Positions 1-8,443 of a stretch of 64,000 nt of DNA are shown here, piece after piece. This stretch comes from Paenibacillus radicis (ex Gao et al. 2016) (GTDB lineage Bacteria; Bacillota; Bacilli; Paenibacillales; Paenibacillaceae). The stretch lies in assembly GCF_014641555.1 (NCBI RefSeq), contig NZ_BMHY01000005.1:188011-252010 (forward strand), given 5' to 3'. Within the stretch, counting starts at the first letter, position 1, and each line of letters begins with the position of its first letter. Position numbers and translations under genes: made by a program. A model generated the notes under the pieces. It saw only the letters and a list, made by a program, of their open reading frames with translations. It was not told where the DNA came from and searched no databases.

Positions 1-978
1 TCGGAGTATGTTCTCGCAAACCTATGTGAGGACCTTAGAAGTAAAGGATACGAAGTTATCGAAATTGATTTCGGGAAATTTAAAGGCAATGTATATGAAT
101 ACTTGGAGGAGCACCTAGGCGGCCCTATAGTCTATATTACATCTGCACATACAAACCTAAGCCTAAGGGTTGCGTCACACATTGCACCAATTTTTACTAC
201 CCTATATCCTAACTATGTATCCCCTCTTGAAATGATTGCTTACCTAAAACCATTAGTCTCCATGTATATACCGCATGATTTATTGACTCCATATGGAGAT
301 ACAAATTTAAATGAATATAGATTTTTAGATGTCTTTGATTATATATTGGCACCCTATCAGGCTGCAGAAGTAGAGAGAATGATTGCGAGCAAAGGGACGA
401 AAGTGTATGAAGCGGGCTGGATTAAATATGTGTCCGATTATAAACATTATCGAAATACTCAAGAGTCCAGTGAGCCGATAGAAATGATGCTTTTCGTTAG
501 TATGGTTGAACATTTAAGAACGAAATATGGGGTTAACGGATTTGTAGACTATTTGCTGCCCTTGCTAAGATCCAATGTTCACATTAAATTGCCGGTGTGG
601 AAAGACATAGAGATTATTGAAGTAGCGTTAAAAGAAATACAAGGAGTTGAGGTCGTTTCGGCGCAAGAGGATTCCATAAGTTTAATCCAGCGTTCTCATA
701 TCGTTATATGCAACGGAGCCTCTTCGATCCATGCTGAGGCAACACTTTTGGGTAAACCCACCATTTGTTTGCTTGATGATGAAGGGATTACAGCTGAAGA
801 TCAGAAGAAGAAACTCGAACATTTACATAACCTGCACTTCTATGATTATCGTTCTAAACAAGCAATACCTGATGACTTGCTCGAAAATATTCGTCAGAAA
901 TCTATCCGACCTATTTTGAAAAATTTCGACTTTACTCTAGTTGATATGCTTATAAAGCAATTAACAGTTAGAAGTTAA
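1..978 (+). CDS. CDP-glycerol glycerophosphotransferase-like protein, 5' end outside the window
   Basis: The reading frame is open from base 1, so the gene starts upstream of the window; the TTG at 103 is only the first start-like codon inside it. Seen: a PHDLLTPYG segment followed by LDVFDYILAP, and near the C-terminus ICNGASSIHAEATLLGKPT. This pattern resembles the nucleotide-binding half of GT-B-fold CDP-glycerol glycerophosphotransferases and related capsule or teichoic-acid enzymes. The stop is 11 bases before the ATG of the HAD-nucleotidyltransferase fusion, so the two are probably cotranscribed in a surface-polymer or phospho-alcohol cluster (inference). Base composition is clearly AT-richer than most of the window. 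It could instead be a UDP-sugar epimerase-like GT-B protein; the acceptor and donor cannot be told from the sequence. Confidence 0.5.
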   Translation, partial: SEYVLANLCEDLRSKGYEVIEIDFGKFKGNVYEYLEEHLGGPIVYITSAHTNLSLRVASHIAPIFTTLYPNYVSPLEMIAYLKPLVSMYIPHDLLTPYGDTNLNEYRFLDVFDYILAPYQAAEVERMIASKGTKVYEAGWIKYVSDYKHYRNTQESSEPIEMMLFVSMVEHLRTKYGVNGFVDYLLPLLRSNVHIKLPVWKDIEIIEVALKEIQGVEVVSAQEDSISLIQRSHIVICNGASSIHAEATLLGKPTICLLDDEGITAEDQKKKLEHLHNLHFYDYRSKQAIPDDLLENIRQKSIRPILKNFDFTLVDMLIKQLTVRS

Positions 979-989
979 GGGGATCTCAT

Positions 990-2234
990 ATGGATAACAA
1001 TCTTGTCTTTTTGTTCGATTTAGACGGAACAATTACTGCAGAAGAAACACTTCCGAAAATTTCTAAGTATTTTGGAATTGATGCGCAAATTGATATTCTG
1101 ACGCAGGAAACGTTAAATGGAAATATACCCTTTGTGGAAAGTTTTATAAGAAGAGTGGATATTTTAAAACAAATTCCAGTTTCAGATATTAATAATTTAT
1201 TAGAAGAAGTGCGTTTGTTTTCTGTGGTCGTCCATTTTATTCGACAGCACTCGAATCAATGTTATATTGTTACGGGAAATCTGACCGATTGGATTGAGAA
1301 ATTAGTAAGTCGAATCGGGTGTGGATTTTTCGCGTCCAAGGGTGAGGTACATAATGACCGATTAATTAAATTAACAGAAATCCTTAAGAAGGAAGATGTC
1401 GTAAAGCAATTCAAGAAGCAAGGTAAAACGGTTGTTTTCATTGGCGATGGAAATAATGACAGTGAGGCCATGCGTGAATCGGACATCTCTATAGCATGCG
1501 GTTTAACCCATTATCCTGCAAACAGTGTGCTGTCGGTTGCGGACTATGCTGTCTTTAGTGAAGCTTCATTATTGAGGTTGCTGCATCAAATTCAAAGCAG
1601 GCAGCCTGGCAAATCTGTTATTTTAAGCTGCGCGGGTATCGGGTCCAGACTGGGATTAGGACAAACGAAAGCTTTAATAGAATTACATGGGAAGAAACTG
1701 ATAGAAATTCAGCTCGATAGCTTCAGGAAAATGGAGGATGTCCGAATTGTTATAGGTTTTCAGTCAAATGTAATTATTCAAACCGTCCTGAAGATTAGAA
1801 CAGATGTCATTTTTGTTTATAATCATGATTATTTCCAAACCAAGACGGGAGCTAGTTTTTATCTTGGGGCAAGACATGCCAATGAATATGCGATTGCATG
1901 GGACGGCGATCTTCTCGTGCACCCCGAAGATATTGAAAAATGTCTTTCATTCGAAGGTGAGTATATAGGCTGCAGCTCTATTGTGAGTGATGATCCGGTA
2001 TATATTCAAACCGATGCTGATGGCCAGGCTATCGCCTTTTCATACGATTCAGGGGTTTTCGAGTGGTCGGGTCCAGCATGCTTAAGAAGCTCTAATGTGA
2101 AATATGTAGTGGACAATGTTTTTAATCAAATTGAAGAGCTATTGCCTTTAACACTACTTCAGATAAGAGCCCGAGATATCGACACTTATGAGGATTATAA
2201 AAATGCTTTACATTTTACCAGGGGGTGGAAGTAA
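990..2234 (+). CDS. Bifunctional HAD phosphatase / MobA-like nucleotidyltransferase fusion
   Basis: A 414-residue protein with two domains. Residues 5-200 are a HAD hydrolase of the phosphoserine-phosphatase type: nucleophile motif DLDGT at 10-14 and the acidic motif GDGNNDSEAM at 152-161. Residues 208-414 are a sugar- or alcohol-phosphate nucleotidyltransferase: SCAGIGSRLGLGQTKAL at 213-229 matches the G-x-G-x-R-x(n)-K signature, and WDGD at 304-307 supplies the metal-binding aspartates. Together they could dephosphorylate one intermediate and activate another as an NDP derivative. It follows the CDP-glycerol-transferase-like gene, with a Shine-Dalgarno AAGGGGA before the ATG, and ends 2 bases before the likely TTG start of the methyltransferase. 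The substrate is not identifiable; phosphocholine- or phosphonate-type head groups are possible. Confidence 0.75.
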   Translation: MDNNLVFLFDLDGTITAEETLPKISKYFGIDAQIDILTQETLNGNIPFVESFIRRVDILKQIPVSDINNLLEEVRLFSVVVHFIRQHSNQCYIVTGNLTDWIEKLVSRIGCGFFASKGEVHNDRLIKLTEILKKEDVVKQFKKQGKTVVFIGDGNNDSEAMRESDISIACGLTHYPANSVLSVADYAVFSEASLLRLLHQIQSRQPGKSVILSCAGIGSRLGLGQTKALIELHGKKLIEIQLDSFRKMEDVRIVIGFQSNVIIQTVLKIRTDVIFVYNHDYFQTKTGASFYLGARHANEYAIAWDGDLLVHPEDIEKCLSFEGEYIGCSSIVSDDPVYIQTDADGQAIAFSYDSGVFEWSGPACLRSSNVKYVVDNVFNQIEELLPLTLLQIRARDIDTYEDYKNALHFTRGWK

Positions 2235-2236
2235 AG

Positions 2237-2875
2237 TTGAATAACAAAAATGCGCAATCCTATTATGACAAGATGGCTGAAAAAATTGAGAATCCGTATG
2301 AAACTCGCAACAAGGCGAAAGATTTTACAACGTTTGATGTTGAATTGATGAAACGCTTTGCCGATCAGAATAAGGTACTGCTTGATTTGGGGTCTGGAAC
2401 AGGACTGCTTATCAATCATTTAGCTGATGATTTTCAAAAAATTATCGCAGTTGAAAAGTACCCTGAATTTTCAAAGTTTATTAACAGTCATCGGAATGTA
2501 GAGATCATCAACGAGGACCTGCTCGATTTTGATACTGCCGAATCGGTTGATATTGTGTCTTTATTCGGTGTGATGTCTTGTTTCAATCGGGAGGAAGCAA
2601 AACTTATATACTCCCGCATAGGCAAGATATTGCCTCAAGAGGGGACTTTAATTGTTAAGAATCAAATGGGTATTAAAGAGGATGTTGTCATTAATGGATG
2701 GTCTGACGAGCTTCAGACAAACTATTTTGCAGAATACAGAACTGTAGATTCGGAAATTGCTTTATTAAATAATCTAGGTTTTCAAAAAATAGAAAGAGTG
2801 GACATTTACCCGCCACAATACAATCGGTGGGATAATACTCATTTCTATGCGTTAATCTGTAAAAAGGGCAATTAG
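2237..2875 (+). CDS. Class I SAM-dependent methyltransferase
   Basis: The SAM-binding motif I is visible as LLDLGSGTG, followed by IIAVEKYPEF (motif II acidic residue) and a later VDIVSLFGVMSC strand. At about 212 residues it is a small class I (Rossmann-fold) methyltransferase. I place the start at TTG 2237 rather than GTG 2225, because AGGGGGTGG (2219-2227) then sits at normal spacing and the start lies just past the upstream stop at 2234. It is the last gene of the low-GC cluster and is followed by a strong intrinsic terminator. It probably methylates the product of this cluster (inference); the methyl acceptor is unknown. Confidence 0.75.
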   Translation: MNNKNAQSYYDKMAEKIENPYETRNKAKDFTTFDVELMKRFADQNKVLLDLGSGTGLLINHLADDFQKIIAVEKYPEFSKFINSHRNVEIINEDLLDFDTAESVDIVSLFGVMSCFNREEAKLIYSRIGKILPQEGTLIVKNQMGIKEDVVINGWSDELQTNYFAEYRTVDSEIALLNNLGFQKIERVDIYPPQYNRWDNTHFYALICKKGN

Positions 2876-2914
2876 TTTTATACAATGCATATGAAATAAG
2901 ATAACAGATTACTG

Positions 2915-2951
2915 AAAGCCGCATCGGATCAAAATTCCGATGCGGCTTTTT
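2915..2951 (+). terminator. Intrinsic terminator after the methyltransferase
   Basis: An inverted repeat of GCCGCATCGGA with its complement TCCGATGCGGC around a 7-base loop, followed by five Ts. It closes the three-gene low-GC cluster. Confidence 0.85.
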
Positions 2952-3062
2952 CTCGCATGAACAACTCTTAATTGTTTGTTCTATATTTCTACAATTTTGC
3001 CACTTGTATAATGATTGGCATAACGAATAACTGGTTCGCTATTCACATACAGGAGGGAAAAC

Positions 3063-4109
3063 ATGATTGATTTTTTTCAAAATGATACGGATGAGAATAG
3101 GCAGTCGTTGCTGACCAGAGCGAGAAAAGTTGCTCTATCTGCCATGCAACAGTATGACTTAGCCTGGAAGAGCATTCGATTTATTCAGCTTTCAGATAGC
3201 ATAACGTACAAAATCGAGACCAATCCGGGGACAAGTTATTTGCTTCGTATTCATTCAGACCGATGGAGTGAAGCGGAAATTCGTTCGGAGCTTGCTATGC
3301 TTGAAGCATTGAACAAGTCGGATGATCTGAATGTGCCAGAAGGGCTGGCAAGCCGTAATGGCTCTTTTGTATTGGAGATGGATACGGAGGATGGATATCG
3401 GCGTCCCTATGTCACGCTAATGAGATGGGTAGAGGGGGAGCATCACAACGGGGAATTTACGGACAGCTGCGTCTATAATATGGGCGTTATGATGGGGAGA
3501 CTTCATGATGCCGCGGCTTGTTTCGTGCCAACCTCCGATTTTGTGAGACCTGCATGGGGATCAGAAAGCTTCAGACAAGAGATAGCGAAGTTGGAACGGT
3601 ATTATTCATGTTTTTTGTCAGATGAGGCGTGGGGAAAATACCAGGCAGCCGCTGAGAAGATTTTATCCGAGCTTGCCATTATGCATCAGACTGCACATAA
3701 CTATGGACTCATCCATGGCGATTTGCACACAGGCAATATTGTATTTGATGGAGATGAACCCCGTCCCATTGATTTCGGAAGATGTGGTTATGGCCATTAC
3801 CTTTACGATATCGCAAGTACGCTAATAGGGCTGTATCCTAAGCATCGGCGAATTTTGATCGAAGGCTATGAAAGTGTCAGAAAGCTGGAAGCAGGCTATG
3901 CCCGGCAACTGGACTGCTTTTTCATTATGGTTATGATCGGGAACTACAGCCATCATGCTTCTGATTCGAGAGAGACATCCAGTTTAATTGATCAACAACA
4001 GTATGCCCAAGCCTTAATCGGACAATTTTTGAAGGATCAACCCTTCTTATTCGATGCAATCGAACCTGTGGAAATCGACCGGTCTGCTATAGGCGGTTCC
4101 CTGCTATGA
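3063..4109 (+). CDS. Aminoglycoside phosphotransferase (APH)/homoserine-kinase-like family kinase
   Basis: A 348-residue protein-kinase-like-fold phosphotransferase. The catalytic loop is HGDLHTGNIVFDG, with D220 as the likely base, and the metal-binding DFG is at 237-239 (PIDFGRCGYG). The architecture matches the APH/RdoA/CotS-type family, which phosphorylates small molecules or, in some members, proteins; the substrate is not predictable. The ATG is preceded by GGAGGG at about 5 bases, and a TATAAT box lies at 3007-3012 without a convincing -35 element. The 3' end overlaps the start of the acetyltransferase (ATGA), so the two are translationally coupled, a pairing that recalls small-molecule or drug modification (inference). 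Confidence 0.8.
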   Translation: MIDFFQNDTDENRQSLLTRARKVALSAMQQYDLAWKSIRFIQLSDSITYKIETNPGTSYLLRIHSDRWSEAEIRSELAMLEALNKSDDLNVPEGLASRNGSFVLEMDTEDGYRRPYVTLMRWVEGEHHNGEFTDSCVYNMGVMMGRLHDAAACFVPTSDFVRPAWGSESFRQEIAKLERYYSCFLSDEAWGKYQAAAEKILSELAIMHQTAHNYGLIHGDLHTGNIVFDGDEPRPIDFGRCGYGHYLYDIASTLIGLYPKHRRILIEGYESVRKLEAGYARQLDCFFIMVMIGNYSHHASDSRETSSLIDQQQYAQALIGQFLKDQPFLFDAIEPVEIDRSAIGGSLL

Positions 4110-4657
4110 AAATAGAAGTTAGACTAACTGACAAAGCGGATGCTTATATCATTAAAAATATGTACCCGCTATACCTTCACGATTTGTCGGGACATTATGG
4201 GCTTATTCCGGGGCATACCCCCAACAAGCATGGAATATTTGAGGATGGCGATCATTATATCACTTTAAATGATCAATACGATGTCCAAAACATATGGTGG
4301 GAGCATTCAAAATCTCTTTATCCTTATCTAATCACAGCAGATGATAGACCAGCAGGCTTTGCGCTTATTGCGACTCCCCCGTATTGTTCGCAGGGTGTGG
4401 ACTATTTTGTCAGTGACTTTTTTATTTTGCAGCCATTCAGAGGCAACGGAGTTGCAGAATACGCCATAAGGACAATATTCGAAAGGTTCACTGGTAAATG
4501 GGAGGTGTTTACGAATCCGTCCCAGAGAAATGTCATTGGACAGAAGTTTTGGCGCAGAACCGTATCTCATTATACGAAAGGAAATTATGAGGAAGGACTC
4601 GGATCAACCTTCGATGGTGAAAAGCTCATATTTAAATTCTCCAATTCATCACTATGA
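4106..4657 (+). CDS. GNAT-family N-acetyltransferase
   Basis: A 183-residue protein with the acetyl-CoA-binding motif A visible as RGNGVAEYAIRTIF at residues 112-125 (the R/Q-x-x-G-x-A pyrophosphate-binding loop) after a beta-strand FFILQPF. It begins inside the stop codon of the upstream kinase-like gene (ATGA), so expression is coupled. The N-terminal third is poorly conserved to the eye and gives no hint of the acceptor amine. Neighbouring kinase and acetyltransferase activities could act on the same amino-containing compound, but this is inference. Confidence 0.75.
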   Translation: MKIEVRLTDKADAYIIKNMYPLYLHDLSGHYGLIPGHTPNKHGIFEDGDHYITLNDQYDVQNIWWEHSKSLYPYLITADDRPAGFALIATPPYCSQGVDYFVSDFFILQPFRGNGVAEYAIRTIFERFTGKWEVFTNPSQRNVIGQKFWRRTVSHYTKGNYEEGLGSTFDGEKLIFKFSNSSL

Positions 4658-4679
4658 GCTGGAAAGCCAGTAGCGGCGG

Positions 4680-5072
4680 CTACTGGTCGCGTGTGACGTG
4701 CACTTGACTCGTCAAGGCATGCATATTTTGATCCGGATCGTAAAAGAATGCCATCCATGTCTGAGTATCATTCATCTCGACAACTTTGTGAGGCTTGCCT
4801 AGAAAGGTGACGCCACGGCCCAACAACGTGTCATATGCAGCATTAATGTCTTCAACCTTAAAATAGAAAGTAGAGCTTGGGTGGTCGAACTCAGACTGCT
4901 CAGGTACACTCAGCATAATTTGGATGCCGTTGCATGCAAAGAAAGCCATATTGGGAATCTCGAACAAGAGCTGCAGCTCCAGAGTGTTCTGATAAAATTG
5001 TACGGCTGCGTTTATATCTCGGACCCGAATGGATATTTGTTCGATCCCTAGTATGTTAAAGGAAGATTTCAT
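4680..5072 (-). CDS. VOC (glyoxalase/bleomycin-resistance) superfamily protein
   Basis: A 130-residue single-unit VOC protein made of two beta-alpha-beta-beta-beta modules. The first begins IEQISIRVRDINAAVQFYQNT and the second FYFKVEDINAAYDTLLGRG; the tail FYDPDQNMHALTS carries the usual D-P-x-x-N feature near the C-terminus. Members bind a metal with H/E side chains and act as isomerases, dioxygenases or drug-binding proteins, so the exact role is open. It is transcribed alone from the minus strand, convergent with the acetyltransferase gene (22-base gap). The ATG has GGAGTGACC upstream. Confidence 0.8.
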   Translation of the reverse strand: MKSSFNILGIEQISIRVRDINAAVQFYQNTLELQLLFEIPNMAFFACNGIQIMLSVPEQSEFDHPSSTFYFKVEDINAAYDTLLGRGVTFLGKPHKVVEMNDTQTWMAFFYDPDQNMHALTSQVHVTRDQ

Positions 5073-5203
5073 CAGCGGTCACTCCTATAGTCATATTTAT
5101 CTAAATTTTTGTAAGACGGCATCCTATACTATTTCTACTGTTAAAATGACATTTCCTTCATTCCGCCTCCCGGAATTTCACTAAAAATAGCATCCTCCTA
5201 ATC

Positions 5204-5231
5204 TTTCAAAAGCCAAAATTTATGATACGAT
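5204..5231 (+). promoter_or_regulatory. Possible sigma-A promoter of trpB
   Basis: TTTCAA (5204-5209), a 16-base spacer and TACGAT (5226-5231), about 48 bases before the trpB ATG. Both hexamers deviate from consensus. No leader peptide, T-box or clear TRAP-type GAG/TAG array was seen downstream. Confidence 0.35.
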
Positions 5232-5279
5232 AGAGTTAGATTAGACAATCGCTATTTTATTAATGGAGGCGCTTACAGT

Positions 5280-6446
5280 ATGAGTGAACTGTTGCAGCAG
5301 CAAGAGGGTTATTTCGGGGAGTTTGGGGGCAGCTTTGTGCCGCCGGAACTGCAAGAAGTGTTGAATTATTTAACTGAACAATTTAACAAGTACAAAGACG
5401 ATCCCGAATTTCAGGAAGAACTCCGTTATTATTTGCGCGAGTACGTTGGCCGCGAGAATCCGCTGACGTATGCGGAGCGGTTGTCCGAAGCTTGGGGCGG
5501 CGCTAAGATCTATCTCAAACGCGAAGACTTAAACCACACAGGTGCACATAAAATCAATAACGCGATCGGCCAGATTTTGCTCGCGAAGCGAATGGGCGCG
5601 AAGCGGATTATTGCCGAGACAGGCGCTGGTCAGCACGGCGTGGCTACAGCGACAGCCTGCGCTATGTTTAATATGGAGTGCATCATCTACATGGGGGCAG
5701 AAGATACGCGCCGTCAAGCGCTGAATGTGTTCCGGATGGAACTGCTTGGTGCAACTGTCGTTCCGGTCAATAAAGGGCAAGGCCGGTTAAAAGACGCGGT
5801 CGATGAAGCGCTGGACGATCTTGTCCGCAACTACCAGAACACGTTCTATCTGCTCGGTTCGGCTGTTGGGCCTCATCCGTTCCCTACGATGGTCAAGCAC
5901 TTTCAGTCAATCGTCAGCGAAGAGTCTAAGCGGCAGATTCTGGAGAAAGAAGGCAGACTGCCGGATGCGGTAGTGGCCTGTGTAGGCGGCGGCAGCAATG
6001 CGATTGGTGCATTTGCTCATTATCTTGACGAACCAAGTGTTCGACTGATCGGGGTTGAGCCGGACCAAGCGCCTTCTTTGACAGAAGGTGTTCCAAGCGT
6101 TATCCATGGCTTCAAATGTTTAGTGCTGCTGGATGAAGAGGGCGAGCCGAAGAAAACCTATTCGATTGCTGCGGGGCTCGATTACCCCGGTATTGGGCCG
6201 GAGCATAGCCATCTGAAGGTTTCAGGGCGTGCGGAGTATGCAACGATCACCAATCAGGAAGTACTGGACGCATTCCAAGAGCTGTCCCGTACAGAAGGAA
6301 TCATTCCTGCTCTGGAGAGTGCACATGCAGTCGCTTATGCTAAGAAGCTGGCGCCGACGATGAGCAAAGACCAGATTATTATTGTGAACTTGTCCGGACG
6401 CGGTGACAAGGATGTCGAGCAAGTGTTTCACATGCTCCAGAAGTAA
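5280..6446 (+). CDS. trpB: Tryptophan synthase beta chain
   Basis: A 388-residue PLP enzyme that condenses indole with L-serine to give tryptophan. Seen: the cofactor lysine in [11 protein letters not shown] (K91), the [12 protein letters not shown] motif with the catalytic glutamate E113, and the phosphate-binding GGGSNAIG starting at 236. Length and motifs fit the TrpB1 type that pairs with TrpA. The ATG is preceded by GGAGGCG. The gene stands alone: no trpA, trpC, trpD or trpE lies beside it and it is followed by its own terminator. It may therefore be a second copy or a relocated gene serving indole salvage (inference); the rest of the genome would decide. Confidence 0.97.
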   Translation: MSELLQQQEGYFGEFGGSFVPPELQEVLNYLTEQFNKYKDDPEFQEELRYYLREYVGRENPLTYAERLSEAWGGAKIYLKREDLNHTGAHKINNAIGQILLAKRMGAKRIIAETGAGQHGVATATACAMFNMECIIYMGAEDTRRQALNVFRMELLGATVVPVNKGQGRLKDAVDEALDDLVRNYQNTFYLLGSAVGPHPFPTMVKHFQSIVSEESKRQILEKEGRLPDAVVACVGGGSNAIGAFAHYLDEPSVRLIGVEPDQAPSLTEGVPSVIHGFKCLVLLDEEGEPKKTYSIAAGLDYPGIGPEHSHLKVSGRAEYATITNQEVLDAFQELSRTEGIIPALESAHAVAYAKKLAPTMSKDQIIIVNLSGRGDKDVEQVFHMLQK

Positions 6447-6465
6447 GCCGAAGGAGACGACGGCC

Positions 6466-6507
6466 AAAGAGACAGGTGCTGCCAATCAGCGGCGCCTGTC
6501 TCTTTTT
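6466..6507 (+). terminator. Intrinsic terminator after trpB
   Basis: AAGAGACAGG pairs with CCTGTCTCTT around a partly paired GCTG/CAGC inner region, and is followed by five Ts. It lies between convergent trpB and the peptide-transport operon; the T-tract favours plus-strand termination. Confidence 0.8.
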
Positions 6508-6535
6508 GTGTGCAGGTAGTTTGGTTGAGTGTATG

Positions 6536-7456
6536 CTAGTTCCGGGAATCCCAAGCATCCCGCAATCCGTCCCCGACAAAGTTAATCGCCAGAACGGTAA
6601 CGAGAATCATGGTGCCAGATGGAACCCACAGCCAAGGCTGATCCGTCAGCACGGTCAGAGACTGGGCGTCCGTCAGCATATTGCCCCAGCTGGCTGTAGG
6701 AGGTTGTACGCCCATGCCGAGAAAGCTGAGACCAGCTTCACTCATAATGGCGGCAGCGACGCCGAAGGTCGCATTTACAATGATCGGGCCAACCGCATTG
6801 GGGAAAATATGCCGGAACAATATTCGCGGGGACTTATAGCCGAGTGCTATGCCCGCCTTCACATAATCGAGCTGTCTAATCGCCAGCACACTTCCCCGTA
6901 CAAGCCTTGCAACACCCGGCCATGAGAATAAAGCAAGCACGAGGATAATCGTCGTCATATTGGAGCCAAGCACGCTAATCACAACAAGAATAACCATCAG
7001 AAAAGGAAATGCCATAAACATGTCGGTAATCCGCATGATGATCATATCCAGCCATCCGCCGAAATAAGCAGCCGCCATGCCAATCAGGGTGCCGAATGTT
7101 ACGTAAAGCGCGACGGTTACGAAGCCAACAAGCAGAGAAACCCGTGTCGCGAAGATTAGCCGGCTCAGCACATCCCGCCCAACCTGATCCGTACCAAGCC
7201 AGTGCTGGCCGGAAGGGGCGGCGGAGAAGCTGTTTGTAACCGTCGCGGGGTTATAAGGGGCAATTATGGGAGCCAGCAATGCGGTTAAGATAAGCAGCAC
7301 CGTTACGATCAGGCCGGCTACGGCCAGCTTATGCCGGACAAACCTCTTCCATATTTGCTTGAATGCTCCGGGCTCCACAATTTCCGCTTCGACATGATCG
7401 GTATATACCACCGGCTGCACGCTTGTATCCCTTAGTTGGTATTCGGGTAAGCCCAC
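6536..7456 (-). CDS. Peptide ABC transporter permease, DppC/OppC type
   Basis: A 306-residue inner-membrane permease with a cytoplasmic N-tail, a first membrane span near residues 35-60 (LAVAGLIVTVLLILTALLAP) and four to five further spans. The ATPase-coupling EAA loop appears as DYVKAGIALGYKSPRILFRH followed by IFPN. The sequence GTDQVGRDVLSRLI is characteristic of DppC/OppC periplasmic loops. It begins with GTG after GGAGGTGG, 16 bases beyond the DppB-type gene, and is the last gene of the operon. It forms the channel with the DppB-type subunit. Confidence 0.92.
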   Translation of the reverse strand: MGLPEYQLRDTSVQPVVYTDHVEAEIVEPGAFKQIWKRFVRHKLAVAGLIVTVLLILTALLAPIIAPYNPATVTNSFSAAPSGQHWLGTDQVGRDVLSRLIFATRVSLLVGFVTVALYVTFGTLIGMAAAYFGGWLDMIIMRITDMFMAFPFLMVILVVISVLGSNMTTIILVLALFSWPGVARLVRGSVLAIRQLDYVKAGIALGYKSPRILFRHIFPNAVGPIIVNATFGVAAAIMSEAGLSFLGMGVQPPTASWGNMLTDAQSLTVLTDQPWLWVPSGTMILVTVLAINFVGDGLRDAWDSRN

Positions 7457-7472
7457 GTCTCTTCCACCTCCA

Positions 7473-8423
7473 TTAACTGTAAGTAATGCGCGGATCGGCA
7501 GCTGAATAGAAAATGTCCGTGAACAGATTCGTCACAAGCACAATAAATGCAGCCACCAGATTGAGTCCCATCAGCGTCGGATAGTCTCTGGAGAGGATCG
7601 ACTGGATCGTTAACTGCCCGATACCCGGCCACTGAAAAATTTGCTCAATCAGAACGCTGCCTCCCAGCAGAAGCGGAATTTCCATTCCCACTACTGTAAT
7701 GATTGGAATAAGCGCATTGCGCAGCGCATGCTTGTTGGTCACGATAAAGGGATGCAGACCTTTGGCTTGCGCTGTTCGCAAGTAATCCTGCTGGAGCACA
7801 TCCAGCATACTGGCGCGTACATAACGCACTTTTTTGCCCGCTATCACAATGCCGAGTACAAAAACCGGCATAATCATATGACGAATGAGATCCCAAGCGC
7901 CACCCGAGCCACCCAGCGTCGTCATGCCTCCGGTCGGAAGCAGCCTGAACTGGATTGCAAAAATATAAATGAGCCCTAGACCGAGGAAAAATTGTGGAAT
8001 AGAGGTTCCGATGAACGACAATCCGGTCATGAGATAGTCGAATTTCGTATTTTGCCGGATCGCGCTTAATACGCCTACGGGAATGGCAATCGCAAGCCCG
8101 ACGACAAGTGACGCGGAAGCGAGCAGCAAGGTTGGTCCAAGTCTCTCACCGATCATGACAGTCACAGGCGCGTAGGTGCTGAAAGAGTAGCCCAGCTGGC
8201 CTTGAAGCAAATTCAAAAGCCATTTGAAATATTGGAGGAAGAACGGGTCGTTGAGCCCCAGCAGCTCCTTCTTCGTATCCAGCAATTCCTTCGGTGTATT
8301 CGGATTGATGAACATGTCCACCGGGTTGCCCGGCGCAAGCTTGATAATCAAGAAATTAATCAATGTGATGCCAAGCAGCACGGGGATAGCAATCAGCACA
8401 CGTCTGATTATATATTGCAGCAT
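7473..8423 (-). CDS. Peptide ABC transporter permease, DppB/OppB type
   Basis: About 316 residues starting MLQYIIRRVLIAIPVLLGI, the classic N-terminal signature of DppB/OppB permeases, with the periplasmic APGNPVDMF motif and an EAA loop reading DYLRTAQAKGLHPF. I set the start at ATG 8423 because it has GGGAGAGGG at good spacing; a longer frame runs upstream but overlaps the ATPase gene and lacks a plausible signal. Six membrane spans are expected. It lies 20 bases downstream of the DppF-type ATPase gene and 16 bases upstream of the DppC-type permease. Confidence 0.93.
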   Translation of the reverse strand: MLQYIIRRVLIAIPVLLGITLINFLIIKLAPGNPVDMFINPNTPKELLDTKKELLGLNDPFFLQYFKWLLNLLQGQLGYSFSTYAPVTVMIGERLGPTLLLASASLVVGLAIAIPVGVLSAIRQNTKFDYLMTGLSFIGTSIPQFFLGLGLIYIFAIQFRLLPTGGMTTLGGSGGAWDLIRHMIMPVFVLGIVIAGKKVRYVRASMLDVLQQDYLRTAQAKGLHPFIVTNKHALRNALIPIITVVGMEIPLLLGGSVLIEQIFQWPGIGQLTIQSILSRDYPTLMGLNLVAAFIVLVTNLFTDIFYSAADPRITYS

Positions 8424-8443
8424 ATCGATCCCTCTCCCAAACT

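Noticed and set aside
5226..5260. TRAP-type GAG/TAG triplet array before trpB
   Set aside because: Only three or four TAG or GAG triplets with irregular spacing; real arrays have about nine to eleven evenly spaced triplets.
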